Assembly: GCA_017651785.1 (NCBI GenBank)
Contig: JAGCCD010000051.1
Location: forward strand, 1 to 5,584
Reading direction: 5' to 3'
Length of the DNA: 5,584 bases
DNA from: Bacteroidales bacterium
Lineage (GTDB): Bacteria > Bacteroidota > Bacteroidia > Bacteroidales > UBA932
Shown: in pieces, positions 1-5,584 of the stretch
Layout: every line of letters begins with the position of its first letter
Position numbering within the stretch: position 1 is the stretch's first letter
Translations under genes and position numbers: made by a program
Notes under the pieces: model-generated
Told to the model about the DNA's origin: nothing
The model's database searches: none
The model's input: only the letters and a program-made list of their open reading frames with translations

Positions 1-1084
1 ACATATACTGCAGCAGACCGGCGGTTTTGAGGCAGACGGACTTGCCGCCGGCGTTGGGGCCGGAAATGAGCAGTATGCGCTTTGCCGGGGTGAGCGTTAT
101 TGTGAGCGGTACGATGGCTTTGCCCTCCGCCTTGAGAGCCCTCTCCAGTATGGGGTGGCGGGCCTTGCGGAGGCCCACGCCGCCGTCTGCGGAAACTACG
201 GGAAGGCCGGCTATGAAGTCCAGTGCCGTCTGCGCCTTGGCCATAAGGAAGTCTATCTCTCCAAGGAAGGCGGCGCCGGCCATTACCTCGGGCAGGTAGG
301 GGCGCAGGAACTCCGAGAATTCCCGCAGGATACGGGCTATCTCTCGCGTCTGCTCAAAGCGGAGTTCGCTTATTTCGTTCTCTATCTCAAGTATTTCCGC
401 CGGCTCTATGAAGGTTGTTTTGCCCGTGGCGGACTCGTCGTATACAAAGCCGCTGAGCTTGCGCTTGGACGCTGTGGGTACGGGGATAAGGTACTTGCCG
501 TCCCGCATTGCCACCGCGGCGTCTGAGTCTACCAGGCCGGCGTCCTGGGCCTGCTTGAGTATGGCCGTGGCACGGCGGGAAATGGCGCTCTCCTTGTCCC
601 GCAGGCGCTTTCTGATGTCTTGCAGCTGGGGGGAGGCGGAGTCTTTAATGTCTCCGTATCTGTCCAGGATTGTATCTATGCGGCGCAGGATTTCCGGAAA
701 GGTGGAGATGGGCGAACTGAGGCTCTTGAGATTGGGGTAGATGCCGTCTTTGATGCCCGAGAAGAAGTTGGTGACGCGGCGCGTGGTGTCCAGCAGCGTC
801 TTGAGCTTGCCAAGGCCCAGCGTGTCTATGCTTGAGCCCTCCTTTTGCAGCGGCACGAGGAACGGCAGGCCGTCTATGTAGCCGGTGGTGGGGAAACTCT
901 CCTCGAACATGAGGATGAGGCGCATCTCTTCCGTGAGCTGGAGGCGCTTGAGGATGGTGTTCTTTGAGGTGCTGAAACGCTCCTCGGCAACTCGCGTGGC
1001 GGCATAGTCCGTCTTGCACTTGTCCGAGATGATTTCCCGCACCTTGTCGAATCCCAGCTTGGCTTCCAGTCTCTCGGTGGTCAT
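1..1084 (-). CDS. mutS2: Endonuclease MutS2, N-terminal part (cut by left edge of window)
   Basis: MutS2-family ATPase. Known members bind branched DNA and suppress recombination; in some bacteria they act on collided ribosomes. The start ATG (1084-1082) overlaps the dacA stop as ATGA, and a weak AGGA (1091-1088) lies only 3 nt upstream, so translation is probably coupled to dacA. 361 complete codons are visible, with no internal stop. Visible marks: the opening LGFDKVREIISDKC typical of the family; a long helical core/lever region, about residues 90-290; MRDGKYLIPV (193-202); VYDESATGKTTFIEP (214-228), a MutS2 hallmark; ARHPIL (308-313); and the Walker A loop GPNAGGKSV (342-350, DNA about 35-61). 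The window ends 11 residues later, so Walker B, the signature loop and the C-terminal Smr nuclease domain cannot be assessed. The family is usually about 780-830 residues. The absence of the DNA mismatch-recognition domain before the lever separates it from MutS. Family assignment is firm; its exact role here is inferred. Confidence 0.95.
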   Translation of the reverse strand, partial: MTTERLEAKLGFDKVREIISDKCKTDYAATRVAEERFSTSKNTILKRLQLTEEMRLILMFEESFPTTGYIDGLPFLVPLQKEGSSIDTLGLGKLKTLLDTTRRVTNFFSGIKDGIYPNLKSLSSPISTFPEILRRIDTILDRYGDIKDSASPQLQDIRKRLRDKESAISRRATAILKQAQDAGLVDSDAAVAMRDGKYLIPVPTASKRKLSGFVYDESATGKTTFIEPAEILEIENEISELRFEQTREIARILREFSEFLRPYLPEVMAGAAFLGEIDFLMAKAQTALDFIAGLPVVSADGGVGLRKARHPILERALKAEGKAIVPLTITLTPAKRILLISGPNAGGKSVCLKTAGLLQYM

Positions 1085-1845
1085 TTGTCCTGAAGCTTGA
1101 GTTTTAGGGTGTTTATGGTGTCTATGCGTGTAATGACGCTGGAGCGCACGAAGCTTATGTTGCCCGTTTCTTCAGAGACCACTATTACGTCTGCGTCGCA
1201 CTGCTCGGAAAGGCCCACGGCGGCCTTGTGGCGCATTCCGTACGATGCCGGGAGGTCCAGGCGCTCCGTAATGGGGAGGGTGCAGCGGGCGGCTATGATG
1301 CGGTGGTCTCCTATTACCATTGCGCCGTCGTGCAGGGGGGAGTTCTTGAAGAAAATGTTCTCTATGAGGCGCTCGGATACGCGGGCGTCCACTAAGTCTC
1401 CGGTGCCTATGATGTTCTGCAGCAAGTCCCTGCGACGGATTACGATGAGGGCGCCGACTTTGTGCGCGCCCATATACTCTACGGCACTCACCAGGCCCGA
1501 GAGCTCATCCTGCTCAAGGTTGTCTGCCTGATGGCGGCGCAGAAGACGCCGGAATACGGTATTGTTGCCCGCTGTGCGTCCTATGTTGTTGAGGAAGCGG
1601 CGTATCTCGGGCTGGAAGATGATGATTATGGCAAGAGCACCCACGTCCAGTATGGCGCCCAGCATGGCCGAGGTCATCTTCATATTGAGGGCCATGGCAA
1701 TAACCCGCACCACCAGGATTATGATGATGGCGATGAAGATGTTCATTGCCGACGAGCCACGGATCCACCTGAATATGATGAAGATTACCGCGGCTACGAG
1801 CAGGATGTCGACAATGTCGACGAATGAGAAGTTCAAGAATCCCAT
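1081..1845 (-). CDS. dacA: Membrane-bound diadenylate cyclase (CdaA/DacA type)
   Basis: Condenses two ATP into the second messenger c-di-AMP at the inner membrane. The 254-residue length is normal for CdaA. Three hydrophobic segments (about residues 8-25, 33-52, 58-77) precede the conserved FQPEIRR (77-83) and a cytoplasmic DAC (DisA_N) domain. Catalytic marks are SPLHDGAM with the DGA motif at 173-175, and GMRHKAAVGLSE at 203-214, where the usual RHR reads RHK (205-207). VVSEETG (222-228) is also family-typical. I chose the ATG at 1845; an in-frame TTG at 1857 would add only four residues and lies within the candidate promoter box. No clear Shine-Dalgarno is seen. The gene is the first of a dacA-mutS2 pair and is divergent from murA. 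In Firmicutes cdaA neighbours cdaR and glmM, another UDP-sugar/cell-wall gene; neither is visible here. Function is confident; regulation is inferred from the palindrome upstream. Confidence 0.95.
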   Translation of the reverse strand: MGFLNFSFVDIVDILLVAAVIFIIFRWIRGSSAMNIFIAIIIILVVRVIAMALNMKMTSAMLGAILDVGALAIIIIFQPEIRRFLNNIGRTAGNNTVFRRLLRRHQADNLEQDELSGLVSAVEYMGAHKVGALIVIRRRDLLQNIIGTGDLVDARVSERLIENIFFKNSPLHDGAMVIGDHRIIAARCTLPITERLDLPASYGMRHKAAVGLSEQCDADVIVVSEETGNISFVRSSVITRIDTINTLKLKLQDK

Positions 1846-1854
1846 ATCAAAGTA

Positions 1855-1862
1855 CAAATATA
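1855..1862 (-). promoter_or_regulatory. Candidate Bacteroidota -7 box for dacA
   Basis: On the minus strand this reads TATATTTG, a full match to the Bacteroidota sigma-ABfr -7 consensus TAnnTTTG. It ends 9 nt before the dacA ATG, which would give a leader of only a few nucleotides. I see no TTTG or TTG at the expected -33 distance, so it is a candidate only. Confidence 0.5.
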
Positions 1863-1866
1863 CGAT

Positions 1867-1883
1867 AAACTTTCAGAAAGTTT
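1867..1883. promoter_or_regulatory. Perfect 17-bp palindrome, possible operator between dacA and murA
   Basis: AAACTTTC-A-GAAAGTTT: two perfect 8-base arms around a single central base. It lies 4 bp upstream of the dacA -7 box and 3 bp upstream of the candidate murA -7 box, so a bound dimeric regulator would sit in the spacer region of both promoters. The one-base centre and AT-rich arms make it a poor terminator hairpin, and it precedes both genes rather than following one. Being palindromic is seen directly; operator function is inferred. No regulator gene is in the window. Confidence 0.5.
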
Positions 1884-1886
1884 TAC

Positions 1887-1894
1887 TACTTTTA
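1887..1894 (+). promoter_or_regulatory. Weak candidate -7 box for murA
   Basis: TACTTTTA matches TAnnTTTG except for the last base. It lies 21 nt upstream of the murA ATG, which is a normal leader distance. No -33 TTTG is visible. The assignment rests mainly on position in the 70-bp divergent gap, where a murA promoter must lie unless it is inside dacA. Confidence 0.25.
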
Positions 1895-1915
1895 CAACGC
1901 CAAAACCACAACCAC

Positions 1916-3223
1916 ATGAGTTCATTCGTAGTAGAAGGAGGCCACCGCCTGAGTGGCAGCATCGCCCCCCAGGGAGCCAAAAACGAGGCGCTGGAAGTCA
2001 TTAGCGCCGTTCTCCTCACCTCCGGCACCGTAAGAATATCCAATATCCCGGAAATCCTGGACGTAAAAAACCTCATCTCCCTTCTGGAGGGCATGGGCGT
2101 AAAGGTAGAGCGCCACGCAAAGGGAGACTACTCCTTCACGGCAGACCGCATAAACGAGTTCTATGTCGCAAGTGCGGAATTCGTAGAGAAGTGCGCCCGG
2201 CTGCGCGGATCGGTTATGGTTGTGGGTCCCCTGCTCACCCGCTTCGGCCTGGCATACTTCCCCAAACCCGGCGGAGACAAGATCGGGCGCCGCAGGGTAG
2301 ACACGCACATAGACGGCTTCATCAAACTCGGCGCAGACTGCTCGTACGACACTTCCAAGAGGGCGTATAAACTCAGCGCTCCAGACGGCCTTGCCGGAAC
2401 ATATATGCTGCTGGACGAGGCGTCGGTCACCGGTACCGCCAACATCGTGATGGCCGCCACCCTTGCAGAGGGCGTCACCACAATATACAACGCCGCCTGC
2501 GAGCCGTACGTGCAGCAGCTCTGCAAGCTGCTCGTCGCAATGGGCGCAAAGATAGAGGGAATAGGCTCCAACCTGCTCACTATTACGGGTGTAAAGGAAC
2601 TGCACGGAGCGTCACACGTGGTGCTTCCGGATATGATCGAGGTGGGCTCCTTCATCGGCATGGCCGCCATCAACCAGAGCGAAATCACTATCACCAATGT
2701 ACACTACCCCGAGTTGGGAATCATCCCCGAGTGCTTCCGCCGCCTTGGCGTTCGCCTTGAGCAAAGGGGAGACGACATCTTTGTCCCGGCCCAGGAAAGC
2801 TACGTCATAGAGTCCTTCATAGACGGCTCCATTATGACCCTGGCCGACGCCCCCTGGCCCGGCCTCACGCCTGACTTGCTGAGCGTAATGCTCGTCACGG
2901 CCGTGCAATGCCGCGGCAGCGTACTCATACACCAGAAGATGTTCGAGAGCCGCCTGTTCTTTGTGGACAAGCTCATAGATATGGGCGCCCAGATCATCCT
3001 GTGCGACCCTCACCGCGCCGTCGTTATAGGCCACGACCACCGCTTCCGGCTCCGCGCCAGCAGGCTGGTCTCCCCCGATATCCGTGCCGGTATCGCTATG
3101 CTCCTCGCGGCAATGTCCGCCAAGGGCACCTCGGTCATAGACAACATAGAACAAATCGACCGCGGATATGAAGATATCGACGGTCGATTGAATGCCCTGG
3201 GGGCAAAGATCACAAGGAAGTAA
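1916..3223 (+). CDS. murA: UDP-N-acetylglucosamine 1-carboxyvinyltransferase MurA, Asp-type active site
   Basis: First committed step of peptidoglycan synthesis in the cytoplasm: transfers enolpyruvate from PEP to the 3'-OH of UDP-GlcNAc. The 435 residues match the family's usual length and the two-domain EPSP-synthase fold. Recognisable sites are GAKNEA with K22/N23, the RLRGS loop (95-99), the catalytic loop PKPGGDKIGRRRVDTHI (116-132), WPGLTPD with D320 (equivalent to E. coli D305), SPDIRAG (386-392) and the C-terminal IDRGYEDIDGRLNALGA (414-430). The catalytic-loop Cys (E. coli C115) is Asp here (D121, GAC at 2276-2278). That substitution is known to keep activity and to block fosfomycin alkylation. 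The ATG at 1916 starts the conserved opening MSSFVVEGG; the same frame is open back to 1562, but that stretch is antisense to dacA and has no MurA homology. No Shine-Dalgarno is seen; the leader is C/A-rich. The next gene downstream, murB, is convergent. Confidence 0.97.
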   Translation: MSSFVVEGGHRLSGSIAPQGAKNEALEVISAVLLTSGTVRISNIPEILDVKNLISLLEGMGVKVERHAKGDYSFTADRINEFYVASAEFVEKCARLRGSVMVVGPLLTRFGLAYFPKPGGDKIGRRRVDTHIDGFIKLGADCSYDTSKRAYKLSAPDGLAGTYMLLDEASVTGTANIVMAATLAEGVTTIYNAACEPYVQQLCKLLVAMGAKIEGIGSNLLTITGVKELHGASHVVLPDMIEVGSFIGMAAINQSEITITNVHYPELGIIPECFRRLGVRLEQRGDDIFVPAQESYVIESFIDGSIMTLADAPWPGLTPDLLSVMLVTAVQCRGSVLIHQKMFESRLFFVDKLIDMGAQIILCDPHRAVVIGHDHRFRLRASRLVSPDIRAGIAMLLAAMSAKGTSVIDNIEQIDRGYEDIDGRLNALGAKITRK

Positions 3224-3268
3224 GCATTCCGGGGAAGGTTCATTTTCATGCCTTGGACCTTCACCAGT

Positions 3269-4267
3269 TTAGATATGTTCGACTTCTGGGTGTAACGATA
3301 CGCCAAACTTCTCGTGGACGGTGGCGATGACGCGGCGCTCGAGTTCAAGGACGTCTGCCGGAGTGGCTGAGCCAGAGGCGTTTACGATAACCAGAGGTTG
3401 CTTTTCGTAAACTGCGGCGCCGCCCTCGCGTTCGCCTTTGAGGCCGCATTGGTCGATAAGGAAAGCCGCCGGGACCTTCACCATGCCGTTAGGCAAAATG
3501 AAGTGAGGGACGGAGACGCCGGGAACGGCATCTATGATGCGGGCAAAATCTACCGCAGACACTACTGGGTTCTTGAAGAACGAGCCGGCGCTGCCAAGCT
3601 CCGCCGGATCCGGCAGCTTGCCCTGACGGATGGCTATTACGGCCTCACGCACCGCCTGCGGCGACGAGGCGTCTATGCCGGCAAGGCCCTTGTACTCCAG
3701 CCTTGGCCGGGGCGAACGGGACAGGCGCAGCAGCACCGAAGTTATTACATAACGCCCTGCAGCCTCTTTGAACATCGATTCCCTATAGCCGTAGCCGCAC
3801 TCTGCCGCCGTGAACTTGCAAGGCTTGCGCTCCTGAAGGTCGTAGCACGACACCCCGCTCACGATATCCTTGAACTCGGCGCCATATGCGCCGATGTTCT
3901 GCACAGCCGCCGCTCCCACCTCTCCGGGAATAAGGGACAGGTTTTCCGCTCCCCAGAGGCCGTGGCCGCAAAGCTGGGCCACCAGGTCGTCCCACACCAC
4001 TCCGGCGCCAACCACCACGGGAACCTCGTCCAGTCCCATGTCCACATACTTTACGTACTTTATGGCAGAGTGCAGGATTGTTCCCGGGAAGTCTTTGGTA
4101 AACAGAAGGTTGGAGCCGCCGCCTATATGGCGCACCGGCTGTGGCAGAGAGGCGAAATCGATTCCCACCAGTTCGTCTACGCTGCCATATTCTATAAAGC
4201 AGGCGCACTTTACCTTCATGCGAAAGGTATTCTGCGCGCTCAGGTCGTAATCGTACTCAATCCTCAT
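3269..4267 (-). CDS. murB: UDP-N-acetylenolpyruvoylglucosamine reductase MurB (type I)
   Basis: FAD enzyme that reduces the MurA product with NADPH to UDP-MurNAc, in the cytoplasm. It has 332 residues, close to E. coli MurB. Visible marks: the opening NTFRMKV; the FAD-binding GGGSNLLF (49-56); the NLSLIPGEVGAAAVQNIGAYG loop (109-129); CGYGYRESMF (157-166) with Y161/R162; GSAGSFFKNP (225-234) with S229, the expected proton donor; and a terminal HPEVEHI (326-332) with E328 matching the catalytic Glu. The Y-x-x-x-R-x type active site and the extra C-terminal segment fit the E. coli-like class. I chose the ATG at 4267, because it begins the conserved MRIEYDYDLSAQNTF. An in-frame start at 4324 would run translation through the terminator hairpin. 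It converges on murA with a 45-bp gap and is transcribed on its own from the promoter box at 4273-4280. Confidence 0.96.
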   Translation of the reverse strand: MRIEYDYDLSAQNTFRMKVKCACFIEYGSVDELVGIDFASLPQPVRHIGGGSNLLFTKDFPGTILHSAIKYVKYVDMGLDEVPVVVGAGVVWDDLVAQLCGHGLWGAENLSLIPGEVGAAAVQNIGAYGAEFKDIVSGVSCYDLQERKPCKFTAAECGYGYRESMFKEAAGRYVITSVLLRLSRSPRPRLEYKGLAGIDASSPQAVREAVIAIRQGKLPDPAELGSAGSFFKNPVVSAVDFARIIDAVPGVSVPHFILPNGMVKVPAAFLIDQCGLKGEREGGAAVYEKQPLVIVNASGSATPADVLELERRVIATVHEKFGVSLHPEVEHI

Positions 4268-4272
4268 ACCTA

Positions 4273-4280
4273 CAAAGATA
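4273..4280 (-). promoter_or_regulatory. Candidate Bacteroidota -7 box for murB
   Basis: The minus strand reads TATCTTTG, a full TAnnTTTG match, ending only 5 nt before the murB ATG at 4267. It follows directly on the T-tract of the upstream gene's terminator. No -33 TTTG is seen; the expected place falls in the hairpin loop. A promoter is needed here because the terminator should stop transcription from upstream. Confidence 0.5.
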
Positions 4281-4313
4281 ATAAAAAGCCCGGACAGAAA
4301 AGGCTGTCCGGGC
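4281..4313 (-). terminator. Intrinsic terminator of the exported repeat protein gene
   Basis: A perfect 10-bp GC-rich stem, with arms GCCCGGACAG (4288-4297) and CTGTCCGGGC (4304-4313), and a 6-base loop. On the minus strand it is followed by TTTTTATTAT. It starts 19 nt after the TAG stop at 4333. On the plus strand the hairpin is followed by ATAAAAAG, with no U-tract, so it is directional and serves the minus strand only. Confidence 0.9.
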
Positions 4314-4332
4314 ATAAAAAGCATGGAATAAA

Positions 4333-5584
4333 CTACTCTACTGGAGTAATTACCATTCCGTTCTTCTGCGCTGCGTTGGTGGATACATCCCTGTGGTAAT
4401 AGCAGGTGGTGTCGAAGCCGCCCTTGAAGGTGCAGGTATTGCCGTTGCTGTCCTTGCCGGTCACATCATTGAAGGTGATATGGGTGTCAGTAAGAGTGAT
4501 ACTGCCTCCGTTGATCCTGTATGAGGTCTTTGTATAGTTATTCTGAATAAAGCAACGAGACTTCGTAGGAAGCAAGGTATTGGGACCGGGCTCTTCGGAG
4601 AAGGTATAGGTCCCGGCGGGAATAGGTGTGCTGCAATATCTGTTGTTGAAGTTCGCCTCGTACTCCCATGGAGAGGAGGTGTTGACGGAGAGATAGATTG
4701 TGTGGTCCTGTGCAGATGTCCAACCAAAGTAGAAAGCATTCCAATCAGGATTCTCCTCTCCATAAAGGTGACCAAACCAATAACCGACATACTGAGCACT
4801 AGGTGAAGGAGATACTGTGAATGTGAACTCATCGGTATCAGGTGTCGCCATCATGCCGGGACCGGCAGCCGGAACTGCTACGGATACCGAAGGATTCCAG
4901 TCATACGTTTCGATATCTTCCATCATATAAGACCCGTCTTCGTTATACCTCCAGGAGCCATTTTCGTCAAACACATGTTTCTGGGTTGTAATGTTGGACT
5001 CAAATGCAAAGGTATACTTTCCGTCATCTTCCTTGGATATGGTAAGGCGAGGTGAGCCGTTGAATTTGAATGCGTTCTGCTCCAGCGTATTACCTGAGAT
5101 AGAGAAGGTTCCGGGAGTTACGCTAAGCTGGCCGGTAGCAGCGGAGAAAACGTCGAAGGGTGCATACTCGAAAGTTCCGGTGGGCAAATCGGTGCCGGCG
5201 GCGTCGGGAGCGGTGACTACCTTATAGGTAACATAGCTCACATAGTCGTCACGGCCTTCGGGATCTGCGCTGTAGAACAGGGTGATTGTCCAGATAAGCT
5301 GTCCTCCCTGGAAGTAGGTATAATAATCGCTGTAATCGGGGGCGCCGTCCACATTTGCTCCTACATCATCCTTGGCAACTTCGCCGATGGGGCCGCTGTA
5401 GGTAAAGACGTGAATCTTCTCCGCCTCGTCCTGCAGGGTGGCTTTTACGTTGTAGTTGTCGCCGTCTTTGGCAATCTCTATCTCACCGTCTATGACGGGA
5501 TACTCTGTGCCGGCGATGGAGAAACGGGTGGCGTCGTCTCCAGTCACGGAGAATGTCTTGTCTGCATAATTGGCTGCAGCGTCG
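4333..5584 (-). CDS. Probable exported beta-rich repeat protein, C-terminal part (cut by right edge); function unknown
   Basis: I do not recognise a named family. 416 complete codons are open to the window edge (first complete codon 5583-5581) and end in TAG. A GTG at 5547 lies inside the frame but is not a convincing start, because the reading frame continues upstream without a break. The sequence is rich in Thr, Ser, Gly, Asp and aromatics in alternating beta-strand patterns, with Pro/Gly linkers (for example PAAGPG, residues 238-243). Degenerate repeats are visible: GEIEIAKDGDNY (from 33), PRLTISKEDDGKY (from 178) and GSITLTDTHITF (from 360); also LPTGTFEY (133-140) and IPAGTYTF (321-328). 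Four cysteines occur only in the last 100 residues (317, 344, 384, 394), which suits an extracytoplasmic location. The C-terminus GMVITPVE shows no obvious type IX sorting domain. The signal peptide or lipobox would lie outside the window. Most likely a Bacteroidales surface or periplasmic protein. A terminator follows, so it is not co-transcribed with murB. Confidence 0.75.
   Translation of the reverse strand, partial: DAAANYADKTFSVTGDDATRFSIAGTEYPVIDGEIEIAKDGDNYNVKATLQDEAEKIHVFTYSGPIGEVAKDDVGANVDGAPDYSDYYTYFQGGQLIWTITLFYSADPEGRDDYVSYVTYKVVTAPDAAGTDLPTGTFEYAPFDVFSAATGQLSVTPGTFSISGNTLEQNAFKFNGSPRLTISKEDDGKYTFAFESNITTQKHVFDENGSWRYNEDGSYMMEDIETYDWNPSVSVAVPAAGPGMMATPDTDEFTFTVSPSPSAQYVGYWFGHLYGEENPDWNAFYFGWTSAQDHTIYLSVNTSSPWEYEANFNNRYCSTPIPAGTYTFSEEPGPNTLLPTKSRCFIQNNYTKTSYRINGGSITLTDTHITFNDVTGKDSNGNTCTFKGGFDTTCYYHRDVSTNAAQKNGMVITPVE
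4414..5493 (-). repeat. Three degenerate protein-level repeats in the exported protein
   Basis: Copies fall at about 5383-5493, 4954-5058 and 4414-4512. Copies one and two share the pattern I-x-I-[AS]-K-[DE]-x-D-x-x-Y and then a HVF-x-x-x-G ending (KIHVFTYSGPI, QKHVFDENGSW). Copy three is looser (GGSITLTDTHITFNDV, ending CTFKGGF). A second element, [LI]-P-x-G-T-[FY]-x-[FY], precedes copies two and three by about 40 residues. Copy spacing is about 145 and 183 residues, so modules differ in length. The DNA itself is not repetitive, which indicates old duplication. Confidence 0.5.

Noticed and set aside
1805..1822. Repeated GTCGAC hexamers near the start of dacA
   Set aside because: They encode the Val-Asp-Ile-Val-Asp-Ile stretch at the beginning of the first membrane segment; no wider repeat is present.
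1562..1915. In-frame 118-residue N-terminal extension of murA
   Set aside because: It is antisense to the conserved dacA coding region, has no MurA similarity, and the conserved MurA start MSSFVVEGG begins at the ATG at 1916.
1922..3154. Several minus-strand open frames of 65-227 codons opposite murA
   Set aside because: All overlap clearly conserved MurA codons, show low-complexity or unrecognisable protein, and have no start signals.
3234..3262. Possible hairpin between convergent murA and murB (8-bp stem with one G-U pair, 13-base loop)
   Set aside because: The loop is long and neither strand has a T-tract after it. It may still help terminate, but the sequence alone does not support calling a terminator.
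4268..4324. In-frame 19-residue extension of murB with a hydrophobic look
   Set aside because: It would translate through the terminator hairpin and the -7 box. The conserved MurB N-terminus starts at 4267.
3398..4399. A 333-codon plus-strand open frame opposite murB
   Set aside because: It lies wholly over murB, the terminator and the end of the next gene. It has no recognisable domain and is explained by GC-rich codon bias in the antisense frame.
5545..5547. GTG as the start of the right-hand gene
   Set aside because: The frame stays open to the window edge with protein-like sequence before it, and no signal peptide follows the GTG, so the gene is most likely truncated by the window.

Overview
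The window looks like a chromosomal core region of a Bacteroidota bacterium, most likely order Bacteroidales. Evidence: the MurA sequence style with Asp in place of the catalytic Cys, a MutS2 with Walker A GPNAGGKSV, promoter boxes of the Bacteroidota TAnnTTTG type, little sign of Shine-Dalgarno sequences, and a large repeat-containing beta-rich protein of the kind exported by gut Bacteroidales. The core genes are GC-rich (35 of 60 bases in one stretch of murA counted by hand), which would suit Alistipes-like or uncultured gut lineages. That finer placement is a guess.

Layout from left to right. Positions 1-1084 (minus strand) hold the N-terminal 361 residues of MutS2, cut by the window edge just after Walker A. 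Positions 1081-1845 (minus) hold a membrane-bound diadenylate cyclase (DacA/CdaA); its stop codon overlaps the mutS2 start as ATGA, so the two form a translationally coupled pair. A 70-bp divergent intergenic region (1846-1915) follows, with a perfect 17-bp palindrome between candidate -7 boxes for the two directions. Positions 1916-3223 (plus) hold murA. After a 45-bp convergent gap, murB lies at 3269-4267 (minus). Upstream of murB are a TATCTTTG -7 box and a strong intrinsic terminator (4281-4313) that ends the next minus-strand gene. That gene, 4333-5584, encodes the C-terminal 416 residues of a probable exported repeat protein of unknown function and runs off the right edge.

Together: MurA and MurB catalyse the two steps that convert UDP-GlcNAc to UDP-MurNAc, the first committed steps of peptidoglycan synthesis. 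c-di-AMP made by DacA is tied in other bacteria to cell-wall and osmotic homeostasis, so a dacA/murA divergent pair around a shared palindrome is a plausible regulatory node. MutS2 acts on DNA or stalled ribosomes and has no obvious direct link beyond coupling to dacA. The exported protein seems unrelated and is insulated by its terminator.

I see no mobile element, CRISPR array, tRNA or rRNA. No clearly new multi-gene system is visible. The most interesting points are the palindrome, the promoter boxes lying almost on the start codons, and the repeat protein.
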